Shown: positions 1-12,400, counted from the first letter of the stretch. The stretch is DNA of 64,000 bases from Gentiana macrophylla (GCA_026214975.1 CM047810.1:36133318-36197317), one strand, 5' to 3'. The notes: generated by a model not told the origin, from the letters alone. Made by a program: numbers and translations.

Positions 1-1240
1 AGACCGAAACTTATCGAGCGCAAAGGCATCGCTAAAAGCTCTTTTTCAGTGGTGGTGTAATTTTGTTGGGCCGGATTCAAGGCGTGACTTGCATAAGCAA
101 TGGGCTTGAAGATTTTGTCGATCTTTTGACCGAGGACCGCACCAACCACGGTGTCACTCGCATCACACATGAGCTCAAATTCTTGATCCCATTTCGGGGC
201 AATTAAGATAGGAGCGGATACAAGCAATTGCTTGAGCATCAAGAATGCTTCAACACAAGCTTGGTCGAAATCAAATGGGACGTCTTTTCCAAGAAGAAGA
301 GTAAGTGGACGGGCTATTTTCGAGAAATCCTTAATGAACCTACGATAGAACCCCACATGGCCTAGAAAACCCCTAAGAGTCTTTAGGTTGGTGGGAATGG
401 GAAGCTTAGCTATCGCTTCAACCTTAGCCTTGTCTACCTCTATACCCTTACTAGATATCTTATGCCCTAAGACTATCCCCTCCGTAACCATCAAATGACA
501 CTTCTCCCAATTTAGTACCAAGTTTGTCTCCTCACATCTACTCATCACTTTCTCAAGATTATCTAGACATTCCTCAAAGGAATCACCAAATACACTAAAA
601 TCATCCATAAAGACTTCTAAAAACTTTTCTATCATATCCGCAAATATGGCAACCATGCACCGTTGGAATGTCGCGGGTGCATTACACAACCCAAAAGGCA
701 TCCTACGGAAGGCAAAGGTACCATAGGGGCAAGTATAGGTAGTCTTTTCTTGGTCCTCTAAAGCCACATGTATTTGGTAATACCCACTAAACCCATCAAG
801 AAAACAATAAAAAGCATGGCCACTCAATCTTTCCAACATTTGATCAATAAAAGGAGAGGGGAAATGATCTTTCTGGGTTTGGTCATTTAGCTTACGATAA
901 TCAATGCAAATTCTATGACCACTTACCAAACGCTTAGGCACCTCCTCTCCTTTGTCATTGATCTCCACGGTCATACCTCCCTTCTTCGGCACCACTTGGG
1001 TGGGACTCACCCACTTGCTATCCGAGATGGCGTAGATAATCCCTAGCTTCAACATCGTGACCACATCCTTCTTCACAACCTCTTGGAGGTGTGGATTGAG
1101 CCGTCTTTGGGGTTGCCTTACCGGCTTTGCTCCATCTTCCAAAATAATCTTGTGTTGACAAATGGTGGGGTGATATACCCTTAAGATCGCACATCTTCCA
1201 CCCAAAAGCACGCTTTATGCTTCTTAAGCATCTTCACTAA
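1..1240 (-). pseudogene. pol: Athila reverse transcriptase, partial, frameshifted
   Basis: The minus strand encodes a Ty3/gypsy reverse transcriptase: a block ending KWVSPTQVVPKKGG, then KLNDQTQKDHFPSPFIDQML, GYYQIHVALEDQEKTTYTC, and the catalytic FMDDFSVFGDSF near 600-565, followed by the start of the RNase H connection near 180-1. The frame does not join cleanly to the protease ORF: between about 1240 and 1160 two single-base insertions (one near the TTTTGGG at 1205, one in the CACCCC near 1165) shift it. The gene leaves the window at base 1, so the rest of pol cannot be judged. Confidence 0.88.
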
Positions 1241-1241
1241 C

Positions 1242-3041
1242 TCATCTTCTGCGCAAAGCCGTTAGTGTAGAAGAAATAATCAAAGGAAGTAAATCATCAT
1301 TTTCAAGAAAAACATACTTCAAATGAGGTGGGAGCGGCTTCATTTTCAAGTCTTTTGGTGGGTCCTCAATTGATGGCTTCTCCAACTCTCCTTCAAGCCC
1401 GAGATCAATCTTCTCAGTCCACCTTTCACCCACAAAAGCCGTCTCTTCGAGCTCTTTTGCTTCCTCTTCCTTATCATGTTCCGTACTCACTCCTTCCATG
1501 CATTCCTCGGATTTATCTTTATATTCCTGCATGTCAACATGTTCCGAAACGCAAGGATATATAGCATCAATAGAAAAACAGTCCTCGGTGCTCTCCTTAG
1601 GATGTTTCATGGCTTTATAGACATTGACCGCGACTTTTTCATCTCCAACTCTCAATATTATCTCACCGCTCGCAACATCTATCAAAGTCCTCCCGGTATT
1701 TAAAAAGGGACGTCCTAACAACAAAGGTGTTTTGGAGTCCATCTCCATGTCTAGTACCACGAAATCTACCGGGAAGGCAAACTTATCCACTTTCACTATG
1801 ACATCCTCTATCACCACTATAGGCTCCCTTATAGACCTATCCGCCATTTGAAGGGTCATCCCCGTTGGCTCCAACTCTCCTAGGTTAAGACTCTCATATA
1901 TAGCACGGGGCATTAGGCTTACACTAGCCCCCAAATCACATAAGACACTAGGAAAATGAGTCGTACCAATAGTAACCGGGATAGTAAAACTACCCTTGTC
2001 CCTAACTTTCGGGGGAATCCTAGACTTTCCATCAAAAATAGCGGAACACTCTTCATTTAAACACACAAATTCTTGCATTTTACCCTTTTTAGTTAGCAAC
2101 TCTTTTAAAAACTTACAATAAGAGGGCATGTTTGCAAGTGCTTGAAGAAAAGGAATGTTCAAGTCAATTTTTCGCAAAATCTCAATAAATCGGGTTTGTG
2201 CCTTATTCAAGCAACTTTGTCTATGATTCTTAGGGGGATATGGGAGAGTACTCAAATCAAAATCTTTAGAAGGAGGAGGGATCATACCATTCTTACCTTT
2301 GGTGCGTGGGGAAGACGGCTCTTTCATTGGATCTTTCCCTTCTCTCCTAGTTGGTTCCTCATCTTTCACATCGATGACCACATAATCTCCCCTAGCTTGA
2401 GCTTCTTTCTTTTCCAATTCCTTCTTCTTGACATATTCTTCATGATCTTCATCATCTTCAATCTCATCTATGTCACCGTCCATGGCTCCCGCTTCCGTCT
2501 CAATAGGAGCCTTTCTGGCCTTGTCTTCCCATAGGACTTTCTTTTCTCCGTTTGTCCTCAAAACTTTTCCACTTCGAGTTAAGATGGCGTTTACACTTTT
2601 TGGGTTCTTTTCAGTGTTACTCGGTAAACCGCCTTTCAACTGAACATGTTCCACGACTTGACCAAATTGAGTCTCAAGATTTTTGATGGCGGAACCATGC
2701 TTGTAGTTCATCTCAACCATGTCCTTCTTTATCTCAGCAAAGTTTTTGTTCATTTGTTCCAAGATGACATTGGTTGAACTCTTTTGAGGTATAGGAGCCA
2801 AAGGAGGAGGGTTTTGATAATTGTTGGAACCTTGTTGATTATACCCTCCTTGTTGTTGCCTTTGGTGTGGAGGTTGATAGACTTGCCCTTGTGAAGATTG
2901 GCTTTGATTTTGGCCTTGTCTATACCCTTGGTTTTGGCCTTGGTTTTGGTTCCGGTTCCAACCTTGATTGTTGTTATTCCTCCATGAACCATCACCTTGA
3001 TTTCCATAATTCCCTCCTTGACCTTGTCCCATATAGTTCAC
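1242..3041 (-). pseudogene. gag-pro: Athila gag C-terminus and aspartic protease (599 codons open)
   Basis: The open frame begins with a Gln/Asn/Gly-rich stretch (residues 1-90), passes through a charged linker with a DEIEDDEDHEE acidic run near residue 190, and ends with a retropepsin-like domain. The protease shows CDLGASVSLMP around residue 370 and LLLGRPFLNTGRTLIDV around residue 445, the flap and second signature typical of Athila. The frame is continuous with the gag ORF upstream except for one TAG at 3078-3080, and it ends at 1242 because of a frameshift before RT. In the intact family gag, protease and RT form one polyprotein. Confidence 0.88.
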
Positions 3042-3077
3042 ATCTTGGGATTCTTCGTACGGTTGCCCACCTTGTTG

Positions 3078-3725
3078 CTACCCCATATATTGGCCTTGAT
3101 AGGGGTTTTGAGATTGATTTTGATATTGGGGCCCCGTATTCCATTGCTCCATCGAGCAAATACTCATCATCCGCTTAGCCAACTCATTCATGTTATCTTG
3201 AGATAGAGTACTAGGTTGCCCATGAATTGAGGATTGAGGATAAGCCATATTTTGAGCTTTGGTCGTCATCCTACAATCCTTTGCCGAGTGTGGTCCACTA
3301 CAAATTTGGCAAAGCTTAGCACTCTCATTCTCCTTTTGCAATCTCCCCAACTGTTGCTCCATTGCTTGTACTTGAGCATGATATTGGTCATTTGCCTCAA
3401 CTTCTTTCACTTCAACCAAACCGGGCTTCTTGCTTCTTGTCCCTTTTCTACTCGACGATATGTATTGCCTCGAGGTTTCAGAAATTTTCTCAATTTGGTT
3501 CATAGCTACTTCGGGTACCATACTCATAATATCTCCATTGCATGAAGCATGCAAGGTACTTTGATGGACTTGATCTAGACCCCGGAAGAAAGCATGAACT
3601 ACCTCATAAGATCTCAATCCGTGCCCCGGGCACTCCCTCAACAAAGCTTTAAATTGATCCCAAGACTCATGTAGCTCTTCTCCTTCATAAGCATTGAATG
3701 ACATGATAGCTTCTTTCATATCCAT
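3078..3725 (-). pseudogene. gag: Athila gag, central part with zinc knuckle
   Basis: This 215-codon piece has the same frame as the ORF before and after it. It is bounded by a TAG at 3726-3728 upstream and a TAG at 3078-3080 downstream. It contains the core gag helices (MDMKEAIMSFNAYEGEELHE and FRGLDQVHQSTLHASCNG) and the short Cys-rich segment CQICSGPHSAKDCR, a CX2CX4HX4C-type zinc knuckle, near residue 140. Only single substitutions separate the three ORFs, so the element was probably coding until fairly recently. Confidence 0.87.
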
Positions 3726-3728
3726 GGT

Positions 3729-4571
3729 CTACGACGGGGGGTAATATTTGAGTAGAAAAGTCTTTACCACTTCTTCCCATGTGTGTAAAGAATCATTAGG
3801 CAACGAATCATACCACCTCTTAGCTTGCTCTTTCAAGGCGAACGGGAAAAGCATAAGTTTGAGCGCCTCATCACTCACTCCATTGATCTTGGTCGAGTTC
3901 ACTATTTGGAGAAAGTGATCAATGAATAAGTGAGGATTTTCTAGAGCGGTTCCCTTGAATATAGCATTGTCTCCCAACAAATGTATGATGTTCCTATTCA
4001 ATTCCAAGTTGTTGGCGGCCACCGGTGGCATTCGGATCGGACTATGCCCCATGTTTGCCGTAGAGCTAGCACAAAAATCTCTACAAGTCAAACCACCTTG
4101 GTTTTGCTCTTGTTGACCGTTAAACCAATTTGGCATCGCATTTGCACCTTGATTGTGAGCTTGATTTTGGTTTTGTTGAAACTGATTCAACATCCATGCA
4201 TTGAACTGTTGCATAAGAGCGGGATCCATTTGATTCCCTTGGGCCTCATGTTGAACATTTTGAGGTATAGGCCCATTCGCATTCACCACATTGTTTCCTT
4301 GTCCATTCCCACCTCCTTGTGCATTGTTGTTGACAAGAGGCGGGTTTTGAATTGGGACTCCATTATTGTTCCCCAAATTTCCTTCCAAACCTTGTCCACC
4401 TTGTTGTGCCATGTCGGATCCTTCTCCCAACTCACCCAAACTATTCTCTTCAAGGACCGGAATCGACTCCTCTACTTGACGACTTCTTCTTCTTTGACTG
4501 TTTCTACGCCTTGCGTAAGCTTCAATCCCGTCTATGTATGGTTTGAGTGGTGTTTGAGATCTCCGGGTCAT
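3729..4571 (-). pseudogene. gag: Athila gag, N-terminal part
   Basis: The ORF starts 94 bases downstream (in element sense) of the primer-binding site, which fits the first gag ATG. It opens with a basic stretch (MTRRSQTPLKPYIDGIEAYA), then an Asn/Gln-rich low-complexity region, and ends in the conserved gag fold around FKGTALENPHLFIDHFLQI and FALKEQAKRWYDSLPND. The stop at 3726-3728 interrupts the gag domain in its middle. Confidence 0.86.
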
Positions 4572-4664
4572 GCACTACAAAAAGCAAACAACAAGAAAAC
4601 AGTAAAATAAAACCTAGGCCCAAGCCTTCGGTTCACTTGCAAGATATCACAAATAGCACACAAT

Positions 4665-4682
4665 TCCCCGGCAACGGCGCCA
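4665..4682 (-). other. Primer-binding site (tRNA-Asp type)
   Basis: Minus-strand TGGCGCCGTTGCCGGGGA lies three bases inside the LTR end at 4686. This 18-mer is the PBS known from Athila/Tat elements, complementary to the 3' end of a tRNA-Asp. It fixes element orientation and one LTR boundary. Confidence 0.85.
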
Positions 4683-5781
4683 TTTTGATTGAGCTAAAAT
4701 TTACCCCAACAAAAACAATTTATAAGGACTCAAAACTGTGGGTAAACTAACTCTCTAACCGGCAGTGTACCGGGTCGATTGCTAGCATAGCTACAGGAGT
4801 ACGAGGTCGAACCCAAAGGAATCGTGTTTGCAAGTACCAAAGTGAACGTAATGCTTAGTCTAGGTGATCAATGATTTTAAAGTATTTGTAACTACAACGA
4901 CACTAAAGTGATCCCTACTAACAAGTTTAAAGATAAGATAGAAAGAAAGAAGATTAAACTACTAAGTTGTAAAGATTGATTAAGGGACATAGCCGAATCA
5001 TGATCAAAATAGCTAGTTTCACCCTAAGGAATGACAAAACTGGGAGTGTGCATTAAACAAACGAACTCTTACATTCGATTTCACGAGTACGTACTCCTAA
5101 TCCCGGTGCTAAGGTCTGAACAACTCTTCCCCAACACCTTATGCCAAGTCAACTAATTAACCTTTCCTAAGAGAGATTCATTCACAAGACAATTTATGCA
5201 CGAGAGCCGTTTAAACGTTAAAACGAGTAACCTCGCACTACAATGCGATCTTAGAACCCTTTCCCCACATCTCCCTATCTGAACAACTCTCAAGATTGAT
5301 ATGTGTGATTTTGACCTAGGTGATCAATCTAGCCCAAATCCGTTATAACAAGTTCTAAGACGTGAAATATGCAAGATACAACAATAAAAAGAACTACCCA
5401 CTCCCAATTTCATCACCCAAAAGGTGATTTCACTAAATTTCACATGATTCGACTATGAAAAGGGATTAGCTACTCATTATACTAATCAAAACATACATAA
5501 AGCAGTAAATAAAAGCCATAACAGGTAAAAGAGAAGAGAAATATACCATAAAATTGCAGAAATTCGAGTTGAGATCCAAAAAGTACAAAATAAAGAAGTA
5601 ATTAAAAGGTGGTCTCTTAGTGTTTGGAATGAAAATCTCAGCTAAGAAATAGAAAGATTAAGCTAAGATGTTGTTGATTTACACTAAGAGAGATTATTCT
5701 AAGCTATTACAAAATTCGAGCAAAAGATGGGTAGAGTTTTGGTAAGAAAAACTTGATATCTAAGAAAATGTCTAAGGGGGG

Positions 5782-5790
5782 TATTTATAG
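5782..5790 (-). promoter_or_regulatory. LTR TATA box
   Basis: Minus-strand CTATAAATA sits in the LTR, 31 bases downstream (element sense) of the palindrome array and about 1.1 kb before the LTR end. This is a plausible core promoter, so the region above 5790 would be U3. No transcription data support it here. Confidence 0.6.
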
Positions 5791-5821
5791 GTGAAGGGAA
5801 AATCTGCTGCAAAAACGGTCC

Positions 5822-6103
5822 AAACGCGCGTTTGGAGGGCTGGAACGTGCGTTTGAAATCTTCAAACGCGCGTTTATAAAAAAATTCGCGCGTGGACTTG
5901 ACTGTTCTTCATCTGGAACGCGCGTTTAGGAAGGTTCAAACGCGCGTTTAGGATCTTGGAACGCACGTTTGGCCTGGTTCTCAAACGTGCGTTTGGAGGG
6001 CTTGAACTCTGTATAGACTCTGGACTTCTGGAACGCACGTTTGAGGATTCAAACGCGCGTTTGATGTATGGAACGTGCGTTTGGAGGGTTCAGACGCGCG
6101 TTT
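5822..6103. repeat. Array of 11 AAACGCGCGTTT-type palindromes in U3
   Basis: Twelve-base units occur at 5822, 5843, 5864, 5916, 5938, 5959, 5983, 6031, 6051, 6071 and 6092, with a degenerate one near 5886. Six have an intact CGCGCG core (one with AGACG, one with GAACG at the left edge), three read CGTGCG and two CGCACG. Spacing is often 20-24 bases, about two helical turns. The array ends just upstream of the TATA box. Confidence 0.9.
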
Positions 6104-6458
6104 GGACCCCTGTTTCCCCCAGTCTTCACTTTTCTTCCCTTTTTGGCCCTCGACTTTCCTCGATCATGCTTTTTCACCACAAATCATCACCTTCCGGGTC
6201 CTCAAGACACTAATACCCTTCAATATCATAAACAACCACAACATCCAAACAATTCCGGAGGGTAAAAGTGCTCGGGAATGGGATTAATATCAACAAAAAA
6301 TGGGGTATGAATTCATCAAAGTGACGTATTCGTTCCCCGTGCCATAAGCTCACGATATCACCCCGAAAATGGTCTAATTTACCTAAACTTGTGCTGAAAG
6401 TGTGGTAAACGGGGGTAATTAATGCACCGGAGTCACGTAAAGTTGACTCCCATCAACA

Positions 6459-6855
6459 ACTCTGATAATGATGAAAGTTCGCAAGAGTTGATGTTGATGG
6501 CCAAGCATTTTTCAAATAAGGTTAGAAAAATTAACGAACAAACGTTGATATAAAAGACCATTTCAAGTTAGTCCAATTTGTGTTTTTGTTTTAGCTTTGT
6601 TCCAAGAGAAGTATTCGGCTCCATGGATTTCTTACCCTTTTTTGTTAACACTTTCTCTTCGAGATATCCGCTCTTGACAAGTTAATTGTTTGTTTGTTTC
6701 TTCTTTGGTCTTTTTCTCTCTTTCTATTGTTGTGATGTTCTCTTATCCAGGCGGTGCTCCGGTGGTGCTCCGGTGATGTCCAACGTTTGTCCGGTAGTAT
6801 CTTTGTATTTACCAACAGTAGTCCTGGTTTGTTTTAATAAAATCTTTCGTCCTTT
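6459..6855. other. Spacer between Athila LTR and CACTA element
   Basis: I see no coding signal. The tail (6690-6855) is T-rich with a short duplicated GGTGCTCCGGTG near 6750. The short ORF at 6686-6904 runs into the transposon terminus and is not a gene. This stretch and the sequence after 17937 were contiguous before the CACTA insertion. Confidence 0.6.
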
Positions 6856-6868
6856 CACTACAAGAAAA
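6856..6868. repeat. CACTA left terminal inverted repeat
   Basis: CACTACAAGAAAA, identical over 13 bases to the reverse complement of 17925-17937. Confidence 0.95.
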
Positions 6869-6883
6869 CAGGTTAGAAGAGAC

Positions 6884-7405
6884 GACATTTTGTCGTCCCT
6901 TTAAAGTGATTGTCGTCCCAAAAATTGTTTAATGGGACGACATGTCGTCCCTATAAAGCCGCACCTTCCGCTTTGTCCCTTTAAACAACTGATACATTTA
7001 AATGGACGACAAAATCGTTCCTTTAAAAAAATGCTAACGTGGCACGAAAGTTTGTAAGAAAATTCAACGTGCTGACATGGCATGATTTTAAGGGACGACA
7101 TCGTCGTCCCTATTAACATGATTTATTTAATTTTCAAAAATTTTATTATCAGGAGCAAAAAAAAAAGTTATTAAAAAATGTTTTTTGGGACGACAATGTC
7201 GTCCCTTAAAAGATTTTATATTAAATTTTCATAATAAAATTTAATACGAAAAAATTTATTTATTTTAATAACAAGTTTTTTGGGACGACAATGTCGTCCC
7301 TTAAAAGATTATATATTTAAATTTCATAATAAAATTTAATACAAAAAATCAAATTTTTTTTATATAAATCATTTAAAGGGACGACATTTGTCGTCCCTTA
7401 AATAT
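6884..7405. repeat. CACTA left subterminal palindromes
   Basis: At least seven copies of a palindromic block GGGACGAC-(2 to 5 nt)-GTCGTCCC, usually followed by TTTAAA or TTAAAAG, for example at 6933, 7091, 7187, 7282 and 7378. In CACTA elements such subterminal repeats bind the TnpA-type protein. That role is inferred here. The intervals are AT-rich and near-identical around 7190 and 7285. Confidence 0.85.
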
Positions 7406-7612
7406 TATTTTTTTTAAAAATATTTTTTTTTTTGTTTTTGCATGGCCTCCCAAGCTATTAAATCAATCCAATCCTGTTTTTTTCAAAATCAATAACAGAT
7501 GTGTTTATAAACGGGGATTCATAACAAAAAAAAATGCATAAACAAAAAATGTTACGTAAAATACAAAGTTGTTCAATGTTTCCAAAAGTAAGAATAGTTT
7601 CCTGTACAATGT

Positions 7613-9296
7613 CTACGCATCATCGTCAAGATCCACTTGAGAATCATCTTCAGAATTGTCTTCATCTTCATCGGAAGATGATGAGCTAACCTCTATTTGC
7701 ATATCCGGTTCTTTAGCCTTAAGATTAGTCAGCAACAATTTGAGAAGAGCCCTTTGTTTTTTGTTTCTCTTCTCTTGTTTTTTGGTTAACTTCACCAACT
7801 GATCATGAGACTTTCGAAGTTCTCATGAGACTTTCTAAGTTCTTCAATCTGCATGTTGCATCCTTGCTGGTAAGAAGATGACGATGCTGAAGACTGGACC
7901 GATTGTGATGAATTGGATATGGAGGAAGATTGCGTAAGGCCAAGGCCAATCAAATAATCTCGTCTAGTTCCTAAGGCGCCTTGAAAGATTGCCTCCTCAT
8001 CTTCAAAAGTCATCGGTCGACCTGGTGCAATCATAGTATGCCAATCCTCCAGCCTCCTCTAAACACAACATATATCGTTGGCAGTTAAGATAAGGAAAGG
8101 AAAATGTGAACGTATTGAATTGAAATATATACAACATATATCACTTACGTAAGCAGCCTCCGCATCACTGTTCAGAAACGAACCGTCAGCATTCTTATGC
8201 TTGCTTGCCCATACATGGATAGGATCTTGCCATGTAGGATCTTCACTCAGACTCACATTACCCTTGAAAAAAACGAAAGTATTAGTTATGAAAATCCAAA
8301 AAAATGAAGTGATAGGGATTTATTTCCTAATACTTACCCTTCTTAACCTATCCCATCTCACTACGGCCATAGGCGTTCGTCCTTGGCGGCCTACATATTT
8401 ACTCCCGGCACGATTCTTCTTATTCTGATCAGATCTTTTCTGCAAAAAAAAATAGTACTTTTGTATTATATATAAGCAGTAACAAGTAATAATAATCGAA
8501 TTTACGTAACACATGTAATGGAATAAAAGCTTTACCATAAAAGCACCACTACTAAGGTGGCGGAGAAACACTTCCCATTGTGGCTGTGAAAACACATCCC
8601 TGGGTCGGGGACAAGGCCCTGGCAACCCCTTGTTGTTGTGTTCATCTACATCCTTCCTTAGTCTAGCCTTCCATTTTCTGAATGAAGTACCGGCGCTTTT
8701 CAGCACGGCATCGCGGTGAATAGGCTCAAGGGGTTGGAACGATGACTGAAAACACAATAAATGAAACGATTGGTTTCTAAATTAATATAATGAAAATTAC
8801 AATTTGAAAGTGTTAACAATTTGATTAGCTAAGTACCCGAAGTTCTTCCCAAATTAATTGTTTAAGTCGGTCTTCCACCTTTCGCCATGTCGGGACGTAA
8901 CAGGGAATATGGGACCTCACGACTTTCCCTGTCTCAGACTCAATATCCTTCACGTATCTTCCCAATACCTTTTGAAGTTTGGGAAATCTAGGATCCCATA
9001 TAAGAGGAATCAAGCCCCCTAACTTTCTCTTGAGGGCTTGGACGGTGAAACCTTTTGCAGGTCTACGTTCACCCTGCTTCCTTTTCGGGGATGGAGGTGA
9101 TGGTATCAATTCCTCATACTCATTATCTGCTATATGATCTGTAGTATCGGTGTCAAGTTAATTCAACGAAATAAGAATAATCATACTAGACAAAAAAAAT
9201 GAAAGTTAATTAATTACCGTCCTCGCATTGGCCCGGTAGCCTAAGTGGATGCTCGTGTAGTGGTTGAGAACCACCTGCCGATCCCGCGCAAGCCAT
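7613..9296 (-). pseudogene. CACTA second gene (Transposase_24/TnpA-like), six exons, C-terminus frameshifted
   Basis: A clean six-exon model can be read on the minus strand: 9296-9218, 9138-8837, 8745-8536, 8439-8338, 8262-8149 and 8058-7613. Every intron has GT...AG ends and the phases join. Exon 1 starts MACAGSAGGS; exon 2 has a basic patch (SPPSPKRKQGERR); exon 4 opens KRSDQNKKNRAGSKYVG, the signature of plant En/Spm Transposase_24 proteins; exon 6 ends in a Ser-rich and then acidic tail. A 20-bp tandem duplication in exon 6 (7803-7822 and 7823-7842) shifts the frame, so translation stops at 7792 and the last ~60 residues (basic coiled-coil, then acidic) are lost. Role in the family: DNA binding at subterminal repeats. 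Confidence 0.82.
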
Positions 9297-9449
9297 TCAC
9301 TTATATGATCAAGTATTTGAATATAATAAAATTTTGATATAAAGAACACATTTATGTTGCTGTAGTATAAGTAAAGCACTAGTATTATATAATTTTTAAA
9401 TTCAAGTATATTTGAATGAACTTACTAAAAGAATATTAGATTTATAGCA

Positions 9450-12400
9450 TCATTCATCATCACTTGCATAGTTTGGTGGGATCGAGTCGTATATGTCATC
9501 ATCTACACAGTTATTATCATCATCGCAATCCATTGAAGCATACTCGTTATTGTCATCCTTTTCATTTTCATCGTTTTCATCATTATCATCGTTTTCATCA
9601 ACATCTGTTTCTACATCATTTGCACTCATGTAGAACGGTTCCATCGGTGGCAGTTCAACAACAAGTCGGAAATTTCCGTGGGTTGTTTCGTCGATTACCA
9701 AATCATCAACAACCACATCACCATTAATATTTGGTGCGTCTACGATATGACGGTGTTGAAAATGCTCAACAACTTTCCAGTCTCTTCCATTATACAAATC
9801 ATCTATGTAGAACACTTGTTCTGCTTGTGAACCAAGAATGAATGGATCATGTTCGTACCAGGTGTTTGTAGTGCGTATACTTGTTGTATTCTTATATACA
9901 CGGACACCCTTCTTAGCTTGATTAGTCTCGAACCATATACATTTGAAAAGAACAACAATGTTATCATTTGGATAGCTTACGACATATATGTCTTCTAAGA
10001 CTCTATACCATGTAGTGCCTTCGGTCCATTTGACAGCAACCCCACTGTTTTGAGTTGTGCGTGTGCGATCCCGTTTTTGTGCATTGAATCTGACACCATT
10101 CATCACACTCTCTGATAGGATTTGACCGTTGAAAAAGATCCAGTGGAAAGTGCTAACAATTGGTCATTCAAGTCTGATGGGTTCTGTTTACTCAATACAA
10201 TCATCTGCACAATGTACCATACATAAGTATTTATGTAACTCTCATAAAAGTACACAATAAGTGTATGAAGCTTTATTTGGTACCTTCGAATTAAACCAAT
10301 CAGTAAATTCTTGACGGTGCACTTTGTCCAGGTTCTGTTTCGTGCAATAACTTGACAGTTTTGTACGATGTTCACTGCTCCATGTGTAGAAGACTAGTTA
10401 GCTTTAATGGAATTATAAAAGAACAAAAGAATTAAGTTTGGATTGCTCACTTACACGAGGTATTCATCGATCTTATGGCAGTTTTGCAACACAAACCACT
10501 GAATTTTCTCTCTCAAAGTAGTATTGAATGTCAAGCATTTCATTGATCCCATTGATCGAAAAGGAGTCTTGAATACTGATATACGGTTCTTGATTGTATC
10601 TTCGTTCTCAACCCAGTTCCTTTCGGGCCTATTGAAATTTGTCTCATTTCCCGAAAAATACAACGAGCAAAATCTCAAGGTCTCGTTAGCCACGTATGCC
10701 TCTACGATGGATCCTTCCGGCCTGGCCCGATTTCTAATATACCTCTTTAACTTACCTAGAAAACGTTCAATCGGATACATCCATCTCAAATGAACAGGTT
10801 CACCCCTAATCGCTTCTTCAGGCAAGTGCATTATCACATGTATCAAAATATCAAAGAATGCCGGTGGGAATATCGTTTCTAATTTACACAAGATTTCCAA
10901 AACCTTCTCTTTTGCATTCTCTAAATCACTAACCCTCAATGTGCGCGCGCAAATCAATCTGAAAAAATCGCTTAAATCAATGATAGTATCAGAAATTTCC
11001 TTTTTCAAGAATTTTCGTACCCCAACTGGTAAAAGTCTCTGTAGTATGATATGAAAATCATGGGATTTTAGCCCGCTAAATTTGTCTTTACCAGTCAAAT
11101 TTTTTCTTAGGTTTCCTGCAAAACCATCGGGAAACCGAACATTTGTTAAGAAATCATAGAATTTTGTCCGATCTTCTGGTGCCAACGTGAACAAGGCACG
11201 CGGTTTTAAGGTCTTATTGCCTTGTTTAATCACATGTAGTTCCTTTCTCACTTTCATGTTTGCTAGATCCTTACGTGCCTTGATAGTGTCTTTGGTCTTA
11301 CCATCAATATTCAATACCGTAGACAATAAGCTATCACACACCTTCTTGTCAATGTGCATAACATCTAGATTGTACTTGAGTTTTTTCGGCATCCAATAAG
11401 GCAATCTATTTAGTATGGTGTTTTTATTCCAACTTAAACAAGATTCTGGACGCTTATGACTTTTACCACCGTACTCTTTGTGTTTCCCCGGCAAACATTC
11501 GGGTAGGTTACTAATTTGTTGAGGAATTTCCTCCATGGTTTTCTCAACTGGAGGGCTTAATGTTTCGATTTTACCGTTAAACCCCTTATTCTTTCGCATC
11601 GGGTGGTCCGCCTGCAGCCATCTACGATGTCCGACGTATCCAGTCTTACTATCTAACCGTACCGAAAGTGTATCGTCGTTGCAAGTTAGACATGCCTTAT
11701 ATCCTTGACCAGTCCAACCTGAGAGATAACTACGAGCGGGAAAATCGTTCACCGTAAACATAACTGCAACTCGCATTCTGAATGTAGTATTTGTAGCAGC
11801 ATCAAGCACAACTACCCCTTGTGACCACAATTCATCCAACTCATCAATCAATGGCCTCAAATAAACGTCCAAGTCCTTGCATGGGGATTCTGGTCCTGGG
11901 TAAGTAAACACATGTGTTTATACAGTTCATTGTTGCAAACCCATGGTGCTAGATTCAACACTTGTGTTAGAACATGCCACATGCTGTATGTTTGACTCGT
12001 AGTACCAAATGGGCAAAAACCATCTGTAGCCAGACTGAGACGTACATTTCTAGGTTCGATAGCGAAGTCCGGGTGTTGCTCGTCGAATTCTTTCCATTCT
12101 TTACCATCGGTTGGATGCCTCGTCACAGCCTCATCCGTAGAAAGCCCCGTATTATGCCATGTCATTGCCTGAGCTGTGTGACGGTAAGCATACAAACGTC
12201 TCAAACGATGCTTTAATGGAAAATAACGTAGCACTTTCTGAGCTACCTTTTTTCCTTTAGACTCATTATAATGGCTCATTTTTCACACTAGACACGATTG
12301 TAAGTCAGTAGTCTCCTTATAGTAAATGCAACAGTTGTACAAGCAAGCATCGATCTTTTCATACCCCAGACCCAATTTGTTCAGATGAGTTTTTGCCTTG

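Larger units (their letters stand above)
1..6458 (-). mobile_element. Athila-type Ty3/gypsy retrotransposon, 5' part, cut by window start
   Basis: Read on the minus strand, an LTR (6458-4686) is followed by a primer-binding site (4682-4665), gag, a DLG-type aspartic protease and a reverse transcriptase that runs off the window at position 1. The PBS TGGCGCCGTTGCCGGGGA, the protease core CDLGASVSLMP and the RT box FMDDFSVFGDSF are the combination usual for the Athila group of Ty3/gypsy. RNase H, integrase and the 3' LTR must lie outside the window. In-frame stops and frameshifts make it non-autonomous now. Confidence 0.9.
4686..6458 (-). repeat. Athila 5' LTR, about 1.77 kb
   Basis: The inner boundary is set by the PBS: minus-strand sequence ends in CTCAATCA just before it. 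The outer boundary is inferred from the TGTTGATGGGAGTC start near 6458, giving a TG...CA LTR of usual Athila length. It could be a few bases off because the other LTR is outside the window. The LTR holds a TATA box (5782-5790) with an array of AAACGCGCGTTT palindromes just upstream. Confidence 0.72.
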
